A stretch of 64,000 bases of DNA from Streptosporangiaceae bacterium (GTDB lineage Bacteria; Actinomycetota; Actinomycetes; Streptosporangiales; Streptosporangiaceae), in the NCBI GenBank assembly GCA_025964695.1, contig JAOPYK010000012.1:1-64000 (forward strand). Reading direction: 5' to 3'. Below the pieces are notes generated by a model. That model saw only the letters and a list, made by a program, of their open reading frames with translations, made no database searches and was not told where the DNA came from. A program made the translations under genes and the position numbers. The first letter of the stretch is position 1; each line of letters starts with the position of its first letter. Shown here piece after piece: positions 26,510 to 37,397 of the stretch.

Positions 26510-27469
26510 GTGATATCGCCAACGACTCCGACCCAAGGCTCGAGTGAAGGCTTCCGTTCCGGGTTCGCCTGTTTCATCGGACGGCCCAACGTGGGCAAGT
26601 CCACCCTCATGAACGCCCTTGTCGGCACGAAGGTGGCGATCACCAGCAGCCGTCCGCAGACGACCCGGCGGGCCATCCGGGGCATCGTGCACCGGCCCGA
26701 CGCCCAGCTCGTCATCGTGGACACCCCCGGCTTGCACAAGCCGCGCACCCTGCTGGGGGAACGGCTGGACAGCCTGGTCCGCTCGACGCTGACCGAGGTC
26801 GATGTGATCGGGTTCTGCATCCCCGCCGACCAGTCCGTCGGGCCCGGCGACAAGTTCATCGCCCGTGAGCTCGCCAACGTCGGCAAGACCCCGGTCGTGG
26901 CCATCGTGACCAAGGCCGACCTGGCCTCCAAGCAGCAGATCGCCGAGCAGCTGCTGGCCGTCGGCCGGCTGGGGCCGTGGGCCGACATCGTGCCCGCCTC
27001 GGCGGTGGGCAGACCCGAGGGGGAGCGGGGCGGGGGGCCGTACCAGCTCGACGTGGTCTCCGACGTGCTCGTCAGCCATCTGCCCGGGGGCATGCCGCTG
27101 TATCCGGAGGGCGACCTGACCGACGAGCCCGAGCAGATGCTGGCCGCGGAGCTGATCCGGGAGGCCGCGCTCGAGGGCGTACGCGACGAGCTGCCGCACT
27201 CGATCGCCGTGGTGGTCGACGACATGGCGCCGCGCGAGGGCAGGGACGACCTCATCGACATCTACGCGCATCTGTTCGTAGAACGGCCCAGCCAGAAGGG
27301 CATCCTCATCGGGCACAAGGGAGAACGGCTGAAGGACGTCGGCACCCGCGCCCGCAAGCAGATCGAGGCGCTGCTCGGCACCAAGGTCTTCCTGGACCTG
27401 CGGATCAAGGTCGCCAAGGACTGGCAGCGTGATCCAAAACAGCTGCGGCGCCTGGGGTTCTACGACTGA
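26510..27469 (+). CDS. era: GTPase Era
   Basis: This 319-residue essential GTPase binds 16S rRNA near its 3' end during 30S assembly. G1 is GRPNVGKSTLMNALVGTKVA (24-31 for GRPNVGKS), with SSRPQTTRRAIRGIV (G2), VDTPGLHKPRTLLGERLDSL (G3) and VTKADLASKQQ (G4). The C-terminal KH domain is QKGILIGHKGERLKDVGTRA. It starts 85 nt after the membrane-protein gene. An imperfect AT-richer hairpin (27482-27507) lies just past the stop. Confidence 0.97.
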   Translation: MISPTTPTQGSSEGFRSGFACFIGRPNVGKSTLMNALVGTKVAITSSRPQTTRRAIRGIVHRPDAQLVIVDTPGLHKPRTLLGERLDSLVRSTLTEVDVIGFCIPADQSVGPGDKFIARELANVGKTPVVAIVTKADLASKQQIAEQLLAVGRLGPWADIVPASAVGRPEGERGGGPYQLDVVSDVLVSHLPGGMPLYPEGDLTDEPEQMLAAELIREAALEGVRDELPHSIAVVVDDMAPREGRDDLIDIYAHLFVERPSQKGILIGHKGERLKDVGTRARKQIEALLGTKVFLDLRIKVAKDWQRDPKQLRRLGFYD

Positions 27470-27559
27470 TCAGTGGCAGTTGACTTTACCTTTCAAGGTG
27501 AAATGTCCACCTTCGCCCGCGGTAGTGCGGCAGGATCGATACTTTGGGCAGAGGCAGTA

Positions 27560-28192
27560 GTGACGCCGGAGGTCGCGTTGATCATCATTTTCGGGCTGCG
27601 TGTGATCTTCTCCACGCTGGGTGACGGGCTGTTCCACTGCCCGCACTGCGGTGCGGACCGCCAGTACCGCAGGCGCTCCGGCAGGCGCTTCTTCACGCTG
27701 TTCTTCATCCCGGTGATCCCCCTGAACAAGGTGGGCGAGTTCGTCGAGTGCTCCGTCTGCCACAGCCGCTACGACGTGGCGGTGCTCCAGGTGCCGACCA
27801 CCGCCCAGCTGACGGCGATGCCGGCGGTCGTGTTGCGGGCTGCGATCTCCCAGGTGCTGCGGTCCGGGGACGTGACCCACCGGGACGCCCGCGAGCGCGC
27901 ACTGACGGTGGTGCGCAACGCCGGGGACCAGGGCTACGGCGAGGACGACCTCGACCGGGATCTGGTGCGTCCCTTCGACGAGGTACGGATCGAACTGGCG
28001 CGGGCGTCGTCCGCGCTGGCACCCGAGGCACGGGAGAACTTCTTCGCCGAGGCGGTCCGGATCGCGTTGATCGACGGCCCGCTGACCGAGTCGGAGCGGG
28101 AGACCCTGCTCGTGGCGGGGGCCGATCTGAACCTGACCCGGGTCCAGGTCTCGGGAGTGATCTCGATGGTCGAACAGGAGGCCGCGCGATGA
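27560..28192 (+). CDS. Zinc-ribbon and TerB-like domain membrane-associated protein
   Basis: This 210-residue protein starts at GTG 27560. Upstream extension to 27473 is weak sequence. The start is hydrophobic (VALIIIFGLRVIFSTLG), then a zinc ribbon CPHCG...CSVC spans about 26-60 with a hydrophobic loop (FFTLFFIPVIPLNKVGEFVE). The C-terminal half (about 100-210) is helical and acidic, resembling TerB (FAEAVRIALIDGPLTESERE, then TLLVAGADLNLT). Function is unknown. It overlaps the DDAH gene by 4 nt. Confidence 0.75.
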   Translation: MTPEVALIIIFGLRVIFSTLGDGLFHCPHCGADRQYRRRSGRRFFTLFFIPVIPLNKVGEFVECSVCHSRYDVAVLQVPTTAQLTAMPAVVLRAAISQVLRSGDVTHRDARERALTVVRNAGDQGYGEDDLDRDLVRPFDEVRIELARASSALAPEARENFFAEAVRIALIDGPLTESERETLLVAGADLNLTRVQVSGVISMVEQEAAR

Positions 28193-28947
28193 AGACCGCT
28201 CTCGTCCGGCTTCCCGGCCCGCGGCTGGCAGACGGGCTCGTCACCCACATCGACCGGCGGCCCGTCGACGCGGGGCTGGCCGCCAGGCAGCACGAGGCCT
28301 ACGTCGCCGCCCTGGAGGCCGCCGGCTGGCGGGTACGGGCCGTGGCGCCGGCCGACGACCTGCCCGACGCGCCGTTCGTCGAGGACACCGCCGTGGTCTG
28401 CGGGGAACTGGCCATCCTGGGCCGCTCGGGAGCCGCGGAGCGCCGGGCGGAGGTGCCCGGCACCGAGAAGGCCGTGCGCGACCTGGGTCTTGAGGTGGTC
28501 CGGATCGACTCACCCGGCACCCTGGACGGCGGGGACGTGCTACAGGTCGGGGATACCGTCTACGTCGGCCGGTCGGGCCGTACCAACGAGGACGCGGTCT
28601 GCCAGCTCGCCCGGGTCCTCGGCGGAGTCGGCCGCTGGGTGGTCCCGGTCGAGGTGAGCGGCTGCCTGCACCTGAAGACCGCGATGACGGCGCTGCCGGA
28701 CGGCACCCTGATCGGGATGCCCGACTGGGTGGACACCTCGGCGCTGCCCGGGCTGCGGGTGGCGCCCGAGCCCTCGGGGGCACACGTCGTGATCCTCGGC
28801 GACGACCACGTGCTCCTGGCCGCGTCCGCGCCCCGCACCGCCGAGCGGCTGCGGGCCGAGGGCCTGCGGGTCACCGTCGTCGACATCAGCGAGTTCGAGG
28901 CACTGGAGGGCTGCGTGACCTGCCTCAGTGTGCTGGTCCCCGGTTAA
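28189..28947 (+). CDS. ddaH: Dimethylarginine dimethylaminohydrolase (DDAH)
   Basis: This 252-residue enzyme of the guanidino-modifying superfamily hydrolyses N-omega-methylated arginine to citrulline and methylamines. The catalytic set is visible: FVEDTAVVCGE (acidic residue near 66), TLDGGDVLQVGDTVYVGRSG, His161 in GCLHLKTAMTALPDG, and the nucleophile Cys245 in ALEGCVTCLSVLVPG. ATG 28189 lies inside the upstream stop codon, a translational coupling. A citrulline-forming step for arginine reuse is the likely role. Confidence 0.9.
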   Translation: MKTALVRLPGPRLADGLVTHIDRRPVDAGLAARQHEAYVAALEAAGWRVRAVAPADDLPDAPFVEDTAVVCGELAILGRSGAAERRAEVPGTEKAVRDLGLEVVRIDSPGTLDGGDVLQVGDTVYVGRSGRTNEDAVCQLARVLGGVGRWVVPVEVSGCLHLKTAMTALPDGTLIGMPDWVDTSALPGLRVAPEPSGAHVVILGDDHVLLAASAPRTAERLRAEGLRVTVVDISEFEALEGCVTCLSVLVPG

Positions 28948-29047
28948 CCCGCCGTTCATCCGGGCACGTCCCCGCGAGAGGGCGGGCTGACCTGTTGCTA
29001 CGCGGTTATCTGGCAACTTTCTTTATTGTCCAGGTCAGTATATGGGC

Positions 29048-29082
29048 ACTCCTCACACTGGAACGTAACAGCAGTGAGGAGT
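29048..29082 (+). promoter_or_regulatory. Stem-loop upstream of the urt operon
   Basis: ACTCCTCAC (29048-29056) pairs perfectly with GTGAGGAGT (29074-29082), extendable by two pairs across a bulge. It lies about 100 nt before urtA in a 236-bp, unusually AT-rich intergenic stretch. It could be an operator or an RNA leader structure. No U-run follows it. Confidence 0.45.
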
Positions 29083-29183
29083 TGGTAGTGCTCAATTAAC
29101 ACGTTGGATGATTCCAGGAAATCTCCCTCGGCAGACTTGTGCCCAGAAAGCAGTGCGGGGTCGCGTCTGTAAGGGAGTGGAAC

Positions 29184-30410
29184 TTGCACAGAACATCCTG
29201 GCGGGCCGTCATTTCGGTGGTCGCGATATCGGCGTTGACGCTGACCGCATGCGGCGGGGAAAAGAAGAAGGACAGCGGCACCGCGTCGAGCGGAAATACC
29301 ATCAAGGTCGGCGTCCTCCACTCGCTGAGCGGCACGATGGCCATCAGCGAAGTCACCGTCAAGAACTCCGAACTCATGGCGATCGACGAGATCAACTCCG
29401 CCGGCGGTGTGCTCGGCAAGAAGCTCGAGCCGGTCGTCGAAGACGGCGCTTCCGACTGGCCCACCTTCGCCGAGAAGGCCCAGAAGCTCATCAAGAAGGA
29501 CAAGGTCGCGACGGTGTTCGGCGGCTGGACCTCGGCCAGCCGCAAGGCGATGCTCCCCGTGTTCGAGCGCAACAAGGCGCTGCTGTGGTACCCGGTGCAG
29601 TACGAGGGGCTGGAGAGCTCGCCGTACATCTATTACACCGGCGCCACCACCAATCAGCAGATCATCCCCGGTCTCGACTATCTCAAGGAAAAGGGCAAGA
29701 AAAAGATCTTCCTGGTGGGCAGCGACTACGTTTTCCCGCGTACCGCCAATAAGGAGATCAAGGCGTATGCCAAGGCGAATGGGATGACTATTCTGGGCGA
29801 GGAATACACGCCTCTCGGGACCACGGAATACAGCACGCTCGTCAACAAGGTCGTACAGGCGAAGCCGGACGCTGTTTTCAATACCCTGAACGGCGACAGC
29901 AATGTGGCCTTCTTCAAGCAGCTGAAGAGCGTCGGGGCCACCGCGGACTCGCTCCCGGTGATGTCGGTGAGCATCGCTGAGGAAGAGGTCAAAGGCATCG
30001 GCGTCGACAACATCGCAGGTCAACTGGTCGCCTGGAATTACTACGAGACGACCCCGGGCAAGACCAACGACGCGTTCGTCAAAGCGTTCAAGGCCAAGTA
30101 CGGCGCCGACAAGGTGACCTCCGACCCCATGGAGGCCGGCTACAACGCCGTCCACCTGTGGGCGGCGGCGGTCAAGAAGGCCGGCACCACCGAGGTCGAG
30201 GCCGTCAAGAAGGCCGCGGCGGGGATCGCCCTGGACCTGCCCGAGGGCAAGGTCACCATCGACGGTGACAACCACCACATGTACAAGACGGCCCGCATCG
30301 GCGTCATCCAGAAGGACGGCACGATCAAGGAGGTCTGGAACTCCGGCAAGCCGATCCAGCCGGACCCGTACCTCAAGGGCTACCCGTGGGCCGCCGGGCT
30401 GTCCTCCTAA
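29184..30410 (+). CDS. urtA: Urea ABC transporter, substrate-binding lipoprotein UrtA
   Basis: This 408-residue protein starts at TTG 29184 with AAGGGAG 8 nt upstream. ATG 29139 would add a non-signal extension. The lipoprotein signal ends LTLTAC with Cys at 23. The mature type-I binding fold contains [37 protein letters not shown] and [36 protein letters not shown] and [16 protein letters not shown] also match UrtA/FmdD. It is the first gene of urtABCDE. Confidence 0.95.
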   Translation: MHRTSWRAVISVVAISALTLTACGGEKKKDSGTASSGNTIKVGVLHSLSGTMAISEVTVKNSELMAIDEINSAGGVLGKKLEPVVEDGASDWPTFAEKAQKLIKKDKVATVFGGWTSASRKAMLPVFERNKALLWYPVQYEGLESSPYIYYTGATTNQQIIPGLDYLKEKGKKKIFLVGSDYVFPRTANKEIKAYAKANGMTILGEEYTPLGTTEYSTLVNKVVQAKPDAVFNTLNGDSNVAFFKQLKSVGATADSLPVMSVSIAEEEVKGIGVDNIAGQLVAWNYYETTPGKTNDAFVKAFKAKYGADKVTSDPMEAGYNAVHLWAAAVKKAGTTEVEAVKKAAAGIALDLPEGKVTIDGDNHHMYKTARIGVIQKDGTIKEVWNSGKPIQPDPYLKGYPWAAGLSS

Positions 30411-30440
30411 CGGGCTGGAACGGGGCACCGAGGAGCTCAC

Positions 30441-31319
30441 ATGGACGCTTTCCTGAGTCAGTTGCCGATCGGCCTCAGCATCGCCGCGGTGTTGCTGCTG
30501 ATCGCGCTGGGCCTGACCTTCACGTTCGGTCAGATGGGCGTGATCAACATGGCCCACGGCGAGTTCATCATGGCCGGCGCGTACACGGCGTACATGCTGC
30601 AGGACTGGACCGGCCGGGACGCCGTCCCGGTCGCGCTGCCGGTGGCGTTCGTCATCGCCGGCACGATGGGCCTGATCCTGGAGCGGGTGGCCATCCGCCG
30701 GTTCTACGGCAGGCCCCTGGACACGCTGCTCCTCACCTGGGGGGTCAGCCTGGTCCTCCAGCAGCTGGCACGTGATCTCTTCGGTGCCCCCAACGTCCAG
30801 GTCCTCGCGCCGACCTGGCTGGGCGGCGGAGTCAAGATGTTCGGCGCTCAGTTCCCCAACACCCGGCTGTTCATCCTGGCCCTGGCGGTGCTCTCCGTGA
30901 TCGCCATCTGGGGGTACATGAACCGCTCGGGGCAGGGCCGCCGGATGCGGTCGGTCATGCAGAACCGCGAACTCGCCGCGTGCACCGGCGTCAACACCGA
31001 GCGGGTCGACCAGCTGACCTTCTTCATCGGCTCGGGCCTGGCCGGGATCGCGGGGGTCGCGCTCACGCTGATCGGCCCCATCGGCCCCAACCTCGGCACG
31101 TACTACATCGTCGACGCCTTCCTCGTGGTGGTGGCCGGCGGACTGGGGCAGCTGCGCGGGGCGGTCATCGCCGCGCTGACCCTCGGGCTGCTCAACTCCT
31201 ACGCCGAGTTCTGGACCGACGCCAGCCTGGCCAAGGTGATCGTCTTCGCCGGCATCGTGGCCTTCCTGCAGGCCCGCCCGCAGGGCCTGTTCGTGCTGCG
31301 CACCCGGGCGCTGACATGA
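30441..31319 (+). CDS. urtB: Urea ABC transporter permease UrtB
   Basis: This is a 292-residue LivH-type permease with about eight membrane helices: IGLSIAAVLLLIALGLTFTF, then MGVINMAHGEFIMAGAYTAY, the branched-chain/urea permease signature. The cytoplasmic coupling loop is MRSVMQNRELAACTGVNTER. It is the short form without the periplasmic extension seen in some UrtB proteins. It starts 30 nt after urtA and overlaps urtC by 4 nt. Confidence 0.94.
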   Translation: MDAFLSQLPIGLSIAAVLLLIALGLTFTFGQMGVINMAHGEFIMAGAYTAYMLQDWTGRDAVPVALPVAFVIAGTMGLILERVAIRRFYGRPLDTLLLTWGVSLVLQQLARDLFGAPNVQVLAPTWLGGGVKMFGAQFPNTRLFILALAVLSVIAIWGYMNRSGQGRRMRSVMQNRELAACTGVNTERVDQLTFFIGSGLAGIAGVALTLIGPIGPNLGTYYIVDAFLVVVAGGLGQLRGAVIAALTLGLLNSYAEFWTDASLAKVIVFAGIVAFLQARPQGLFVLRTRALT

Positions 31320-32413
31320 GCGCCCGGCTGCGCGGATACGCGCTGTTCGCGGGGGTGGCCCTGCTCGTCCTCGCGGTCGCGCCGGGAGTCCTGGACCCGT
31401 TCCGGCTGGGGCTGCTCGCCAAGTACCTCTGCTTCGCCATCGCCGCGCTCGGCATCGGGCTGGCCTGGGGGCAGGGCGGCATGCTGACGCTCGGCCAGGG
31501 GGTGTTCTTCGGTCTCGGTGGCTACTCGATGGCGATGTACCTCAAACTGCACGACGCCGGCCCCGGCAACCTGCCCGACTTCATGGTGTGGAGCGGGGTC
31601 GACAAGCTCCCGGTCCTGTGGAAGCCGTTCTCCAGCCCGGTGGTGGCGATCGTCGCCGTGGTGGTGGTGCCGGTTCTCGCCGCCGTGCTGCTCGGCCTGC
31701 TGGTGTTCCGGCAGCGGGTCCGGGGGGCGTATTTCGCGATCCTCAGCCAGGCCCTCGCCGCGGCCTTCGTCATCTGGCTGGTCGGCCAGCAGGGCCTGAC
31801 CGGCGGGACCAACGGCCTCACCCATTTCTACGACGTCTTCGGGCGCGACCCGGAGGAGGACGGGACCAAACGGATCCTCTACTTCGTCGTGGCGATCGTG
31901 CTGGGCGTGCTCTACCTGCTCGCCCGGCAGCTGGTGAAGAGCCGGTTCGGCCGGCTGCTGGTGGCCGTACGAGACGGTGAGGACCGGGTCCGCTTCCTGG
32001 GCTACAACCCGGCCACCGTCAAGACGATCACATTTGCGGTCTCGGCGGCGATGGCCGGCATCGCCGGTGCCCTCTACGTGCCGGTCGTCGGCATCATCTC
32101 GCCGTCGCTGCTGGGCGTGGTGCCGTCCATCGAGCTGGTCGTCGCGGTCGCGATCGGCGGCCGGTTCGCGCTCGGCGGGGCGGTGCTGGGCGGCGTGCTG
32201 CTGAACTGGGCGCACACCACCTTCAGCGAGCAGTACCCCAGCGGCTGGGTCTACCTGCAGGGCTTCATGTTCATCCTCGTCATCATGCTGGCGCCCAAGG
32301 GCGTGGTCGGTCTCGTCGCCCAGCTCGGCGACGTGATCACCCGCCGGCGTCGTACGCCCCCGCCGGCGCAGGCCGCCCCGGCGGAGCTCACTGAGGAGGT
32401 GGCCACGGCATGA
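31316..32413 (+). CDS. urtC: Urea ABC transporter permease UrtC
   Basis: This 365-residue LivM-type permease starts at ATG 31316 in the urtB stop. Signatures include IGLAWGQGGMLTLGQGVFFG, LGGYSMAMYLKLHDAGPGNL, QQGLTGGTNGLTHFYDVFG and VRDGEDRVRFLGYNPATVKT, with about ten hydrophobic segments. It forms the membrane channel with UrtB and overlaps urtD by 4 nt. Confidence 0.95.
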   Translation: MSARLRGYALFAGVALLVLAVAPGVLDPFRLGLLAKYLCFAIAALGIGLAWGQGGMLTLGQGVFFGLGGYSMAMYLKLHDAGPGNLPDFMVWSGVDKLPVLWKPFSSPVVAIVAVVVVPVLAAVLLGLLVFRQRVRGAYFAILSQALAAAFVIWLVGQQGLTGGTNGLTHFYDVFGRDPEEDGTKRILYFVVAIVLGVLYLLARQLVKSRFGRLLVAVRDGEDRVRFLGYNPATVKTITFAVSAAMAGIAGALYVPVVGIISPSLLGVVPSIELVVAVAIGGRFALGGAVLGGVLLNWAHTTFSEQYPSGWVYLQGFMFILVIMLAPKGVVGLVAQLGDVITRRRRTPPPAQAAPAELTEEVATA

Positions 32414-33159
32414 CCGCTCTGCTGGAGATCCGCGGGCTGGAGGTCGTCTTCGACGGGTTCCGGGCCATCAGCGGCGTCGACCTGACCGTGGAGCACGGGG
32501 AGTTGCGGTTCCTGATCGGCCCCAACGGCGCGGGCAAGACCACCCTCATCGACGTGATCACGGGCCTGACCAGGCCATCGGCGGGCTCGGTCACGTTCGG
32601 TGGCGCGTCGCTCGTCGGCCGCAAGGAGCACCGGATCGTACGGCTGGGCATCGGCCGGACCTTCCAGACCTCGGTGGTGTTCGAGGAGCTCACGGTGGTC
32701 GAGAACCTGGACCTGGCCGCGAGCTTCCGCCGCCCGCTGGTGACGCTGCTCAGGCAGCGCCGCACCGTATCCGAGGCGGTGGCCGCCGCGCTGGAGACCA
32801 TCGGGCTCGGCGACCTCGCGGACCGTCCCGCGGGGGTGCTCTCCCATGGCCAGCGGCAGTGGCTGGAGATCGGCATGCTCATCACCCAGCAGCCCAGGCT
32901 GCTGCTCCTGGACGAGCCGGTGGCCGGGATGAGCCGGGACGAACGCGAGCGCACCGGAGAGCTGCTCACCGAGATCGCCAAGGACCACACGGTGATCGTG
33001 GTCGAGCACGACATGGAGTTCCTGCGGCGGTACGCCTCGCAGGTCACGGTCCTGCACGAGGGCGCGGTCCTGGTCGAGGGCGATGTCGCCACCGTCCAGG
33101 CCGACCCCAGGGTGCAGGAGGTCTACCTGGGCCGGTCCAGGGACGAGAAGGCGGCGTGA
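32410..33159 (+). CDS. urtD: Urea ABC transporter ATP-binding protein UrtD
   Basis: This is a 249-residue LivG-type ATPase. Walker A is IGPNGAGKTTLIDVITGLTR and the Q-loop region is GRTFQTSVVFEELTVVENLD. It has the variant signature SHGQRQWLEIGMLITQQPRL instead of LSGGQ, as usual for UrtD. Walker B is LLLLDEPVAGM and the switch His is in VIVVEHDMEFLRRYA. It pairs with UrtE. Confidence 0.95.
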   Translation: MTALLEIRGLEVVFDGFRAISGVDLTVEHGELRFLIGPNGAGKTTLIDVITGLTRPSAGSVTFGGASLVGRKEHRIVRLGIGRTFQTSVVFEELTVVENLDLAASFRRPLVTLLRQRRTVSEAVAAALETIGLGDLADRPAGVLSHGQRQWLEIGMLITQQPRLLLLDEPVAGMSRDERERTGELLTEIAKDHTVIVVEHDMEFLRRYASQVTVLHEGAVLVEGDVATVQADPRVQEVYLGRSRDEKAA

Positions 33160-33196
33160 GCGCGGCGAAGCGGGACGAAGAGGGGACAGGCGCCTG

Positions 33197-33892
33197 ATGC
33201 TGGAGGTCACTGGACTGGAGGCGGCGTACGGCCGGGCCCGCGTGCTGTTCGGCGTGGACCTGTCCGTACCCGCGGGGGCACTGATGTGCGTGATGGGCCG
33301 CAACGGCGTCGGCAAGACGACCCTGCTCAACTCGATCATGGGTGTGCTCGCGCCGGCCGCCGGCAAGGTCGTGTTCGACGGCAGGGACGTCACCCGGATG
33401 AAGACCTTCGAGCGCGTCCGGCTCGGCATGGGCTACGTCCCGCAGGGCCACGAGACCTTCCCGCAGCTCACGGTCTGGGAGAACCTCCAGGTGACGCTGG
33501 AGGCGACCGGCCACCGCGACGGGGCCGCGATCGACGAGGCGCTCGAGGTCTTCCCGCGTCTGACGGAGCTGCTCAAGCGCCGGGCCGGATTCCTGTCCGG
33601 CGGCCAGCAGCAGCAGCTCGCCATCGCACGGGCGCTGGTGACCCGTCCGCGGATGCTGATCCTCGACGAGCCGACCGAGGGCATCCAGCCGTCGATCGTC
33701 GTCGAGATCGAGGAGGCCATCGAGCGGCTGCACCGGGAGAAGGGGATCTCGGTCCTGCTCGTCGAGCAGTACCTGGAGCTCGCCCTGCGGCTGGCCGACG
33801 CCTTCGTGATCCTCGAAGGCGGCGTCGTCCAGCACTCCGGTTCCGCCGAGGACCTCCGCGACGACAAGGTCAAACGTCTCCTGGCGGTCTGA
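33197..33892 (+). CDS. urtE: Urea ABC transporter ATP-binding protein UrtE
   Basis: This 231-residue LivF-type ATPase starts at ATG 33197, 37 nt after urtD. Walker A is GRNGVGKTTLLNSIMGVLAP, with GMGYVPQGHETFPQLTVWEN and the signature LSGGQQQQLAIARALVTRPR. Walker B with the UrtE tag is LILDEPTEGIQPSIVVEIEE. It is last in the operon. A GGCGGCC/GGCCGCC hairpin just after the stop (33897-33911) may end transcription. Confidence 0.95.
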   Translation: MLEVTGLEAAYGRARVLFGVDLSVPAGALMCVMGRNGVGKTTLLNSIMGVLAPAAGKVVFDGRDVTRMKTFERVRLGMGYVPQGHETFPQLTVWENLQVTLEATGHRDGAAIDEALEVFPRLTELLKRRAGFLSGGQQQQLAIARALVTRPRMLILDEPTEGIQPSIVVEIEEAIERLHREKGISVLLVEQYLELALRLADAFVILEGGVVQHSGSAEDLRDDKVKRLLAV

Positions 33893-33895
33893 CGG

Positions 33896-33911
33896 GGCGG
33901 CCGGGCCGCCC
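33896..33911 (+). terminator. GC hairpin after urtE
   Basis: GGCGGCC and GGCCGCC pair around a single G a few bases after the urtE stop and before the leuA leader. No U-run. Confidence 0.45.
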
Positions 33912-33966
33912 TCCCGCGCCGGCGGCCGGTTGCCGTAACACCGGCGATATCTGTTACCTTGAGGTC

Positions 33967-35825
<1,859 letters not shown>

Positions 35826-35874
35826 ACCCCCAGAACTCGGTCATGACGGTGTGAACCACCGATCGTGGCCGCTG

Positions 35875-35915
35875 CATGGGCCTCGGCCGCGACGATCTCG
35901 CGGCCGAGGCCCATG
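35875..35915. terminator. Perfect 18-bp inverted repeat with 5-nt loop
   Basis: The arms at 35875-35892 and 35898-35915 (CATGGGCCTCGGCCGCGA and its complement) are exact. It lies between leuA and the convergent emfourin gene and probably terminates both. Confidence 0.8.
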
Positions 35916-35974
35916 ACATTCGTGCCGCCGGCGCACCTCCGCTCCCGTGGCGGTGCGCGGCCCCGTGCGGCGCG

Positions 35975-36223
35975 TCAGTGCGCCAGGACGTGATGGACGA
36001 GCTCCCGCAACGGACCCGTCAGCTGGTTCTCTCCGACGACCACCGTGCGCCCATCGACGTCGATCTCGTAGACGAACTGGTCCGGAACCCGGCCCGGCTG
36101 CGGGACCGCGCCGAGATCGACCCGGGCGACGAGCCCGCGCAGGACCGGGTCGGAAGCGGTATCTGCCTCCCCGCGCCGCTCGATCCCGGCGAACCCGCCG
36201 GTTCGGACCACGGTCACTTTCAT
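35975..36223 (-). CDS. Emfourin-type inhibitor of protealysin-like protease
   Basis: This 82-residue protein begins KVTVVRTGGFAGIERRGEAD, the hallmark of emfourin-like proteins, and ends NQLTGPLRELVHHVLAH. Emfourin from Serratia inhibits its operon-partner M4 protease protealysin. Here the start overlaps the end of the M4 gene by 4 nt, giving coupled production of protease and inhibitor. There is no signal peptide, so it should act in the cytoplasm. The family call is by memory of the motif. Confidence 0.8.
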   Translation of the reverse strand: MKVTVVRTGGFAGIERRGEADTASDPVLRGLVARVDLGAVPQPGRVPDQFVYEIDVDGRTVVVGENQLTGPLRELVHHVLAH

Positions 36224-37257
36224 GTCGTGACGCCTACCCCCGCCCAGGCGTCCTTTACCGCACCGGCCTCGGTGCCCGACGCGCCGTACAGCTGCGTCGC
36301 CGTCGCCACTGTGGCCGCCGCGAACGCGGCGAAGTCCGCGCTGGACGCCAGTGACCCGCCCGTGAGCGTGTCGTACCAGACCTTCCCGGCCTTCTCCCAG
36401 GCGTTGCCGCCGATCTGCGCCGCTGCCAGGTAGAACGCCCGGTTGGGGATGCCGGAGTTGATGTGCACGCCGCCGTTGTCCCGGTAGGTGTGCACGAAGT
36501 GGTCCATGTGCCCGGGCTGCGGGTCCTTGCCCAGCTGCGGGTCGTCGTAGGCGGTGCCCGGTTCCTTCATGGAGCGCAGCGCCACCCCGTTGACGCCCGG
36601 CGCGAGCAGGCCCTGGCCGATCAGCCAGTCGGCGCTGTCACTGGTCTGGCCGAAGTGGTGCTGCTTGATCAGTGAGCCGAAGACGTCCGAGATGGATTCG
36701 TTCAGCGCACCGGACTGGCCGTAGTACTCCAGCGCCGCGGTGTACTGGGTGACGCCGTGGGTGAGCTCGTGCCCGGTGACGTCCAGCGGCCCGGTGAAGG
36801 CGGTGAACAGCGTGCCGTCGCCGTCGCCGTACACCATCTGCTCGCCGTTCCAGAAGGCGTTGTCGTAGCCGCGGCCGTAGTGCACCGTCGAGATCATCGG
36901 CAGGCCCGCGCCGTCGATGGAATCGCGGCCGTACACCTGTGAGTAGAAGGCGTAGGTGGCGCCGAGCCAGTCGTAGTTCTGGTCGACCATCACGTCGCCG
37001 GTCGGGGCGCCGCCCTCCTTGCGTACGGTCTGGCCAGGTATCTCCTCCAGGTTCTTGGCGTCCTTGATGGTCCGGTCGGCTTGGGCGGCCGCGTCGGTGG
37101 CCGCTGCTGCGACGGGTGCGACGAGCGTCATCCGGCGCTCGGTGCGTTGTGCCGTGTCCATGATGAGAGACCGGCGTGCGAGGTCGCGGAGTTCTGGGTC
37201 GGTGCTGTGCGTGGCGACCCGCTCCAGGATGTGGGGGGGAACGATCGTGCATCTCAT
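36220..37257 (-). CDS. M4-family zinc metallopeptidase, protealysin-like
   Basis: This is a 345-residue protein. The short N-terminal propeptide begins CTIVPPHILERVA, a protealysin-type PPL-like precursor motif. There is no secretion signal. The catalytic domain has HELTH at 163-167, Glu187 in GALNESISDVFGSL and the transition-state His in NGGVHINSGIPNRAFYLAA. YDWLGATYAFYSQVYGRDSI is also typical of M4. It is shorter than secreted thermolysins (about 540 precursor residues). It is co-transcribed with an emfourin-like inhibitor and diverges from recO. Confidence 0.92.
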   Translation of the reverse strand: MRCTIVPPHILERVATHSTDPELRDLARRSLIMDTAQRTERRMTLVAPVAAAATDAAAQADRTIKDAKNLEEIPGQTVRKEGGAPTGDVMVDQNYDWLGATYAFYSQVYGRDSIDGAGLPMISTVHYGRGYDNAFWNGEQMVYGDGDGTLFTAFTGPLDVTGHELTHGVTQYTAALEYYGQSGALNESISDVFGSLIKQHHFGQTSDSADWLIGQGLLAPGVNGVALRSMKEPGTAYDDPQLGKDPQPGHMDHFVHTYRDNGGVHINSGIPNRAFYLAAAQIGGNAWEKAGKVWYDTLTGGSLASSADFAAFAAATVATATQLYGASGTEAGAVKDAWAGVGVTT

Positions 37258-37397
37258 GGGACTACGCTGCCATTCAAAGGTGATTCAAGCCACAAGTCTG
37301 GCCGAGTCCGTGGGACCGGAACCGGTCGCGATCCGTTGGCGGCCGGACGCGATGGGTGGTGGCCCGGCTTGCCGGTCTTGTGGGGGACAATGATCCG

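Noticed and set aside
29065-29080. Possible GlnR site (GTAAC-N6-GAGGA) before urtA
   Set aside because: Only the first half fits the GTnAC-N6-GAAAC pattern, and the same bases are explained by the stem-loop.
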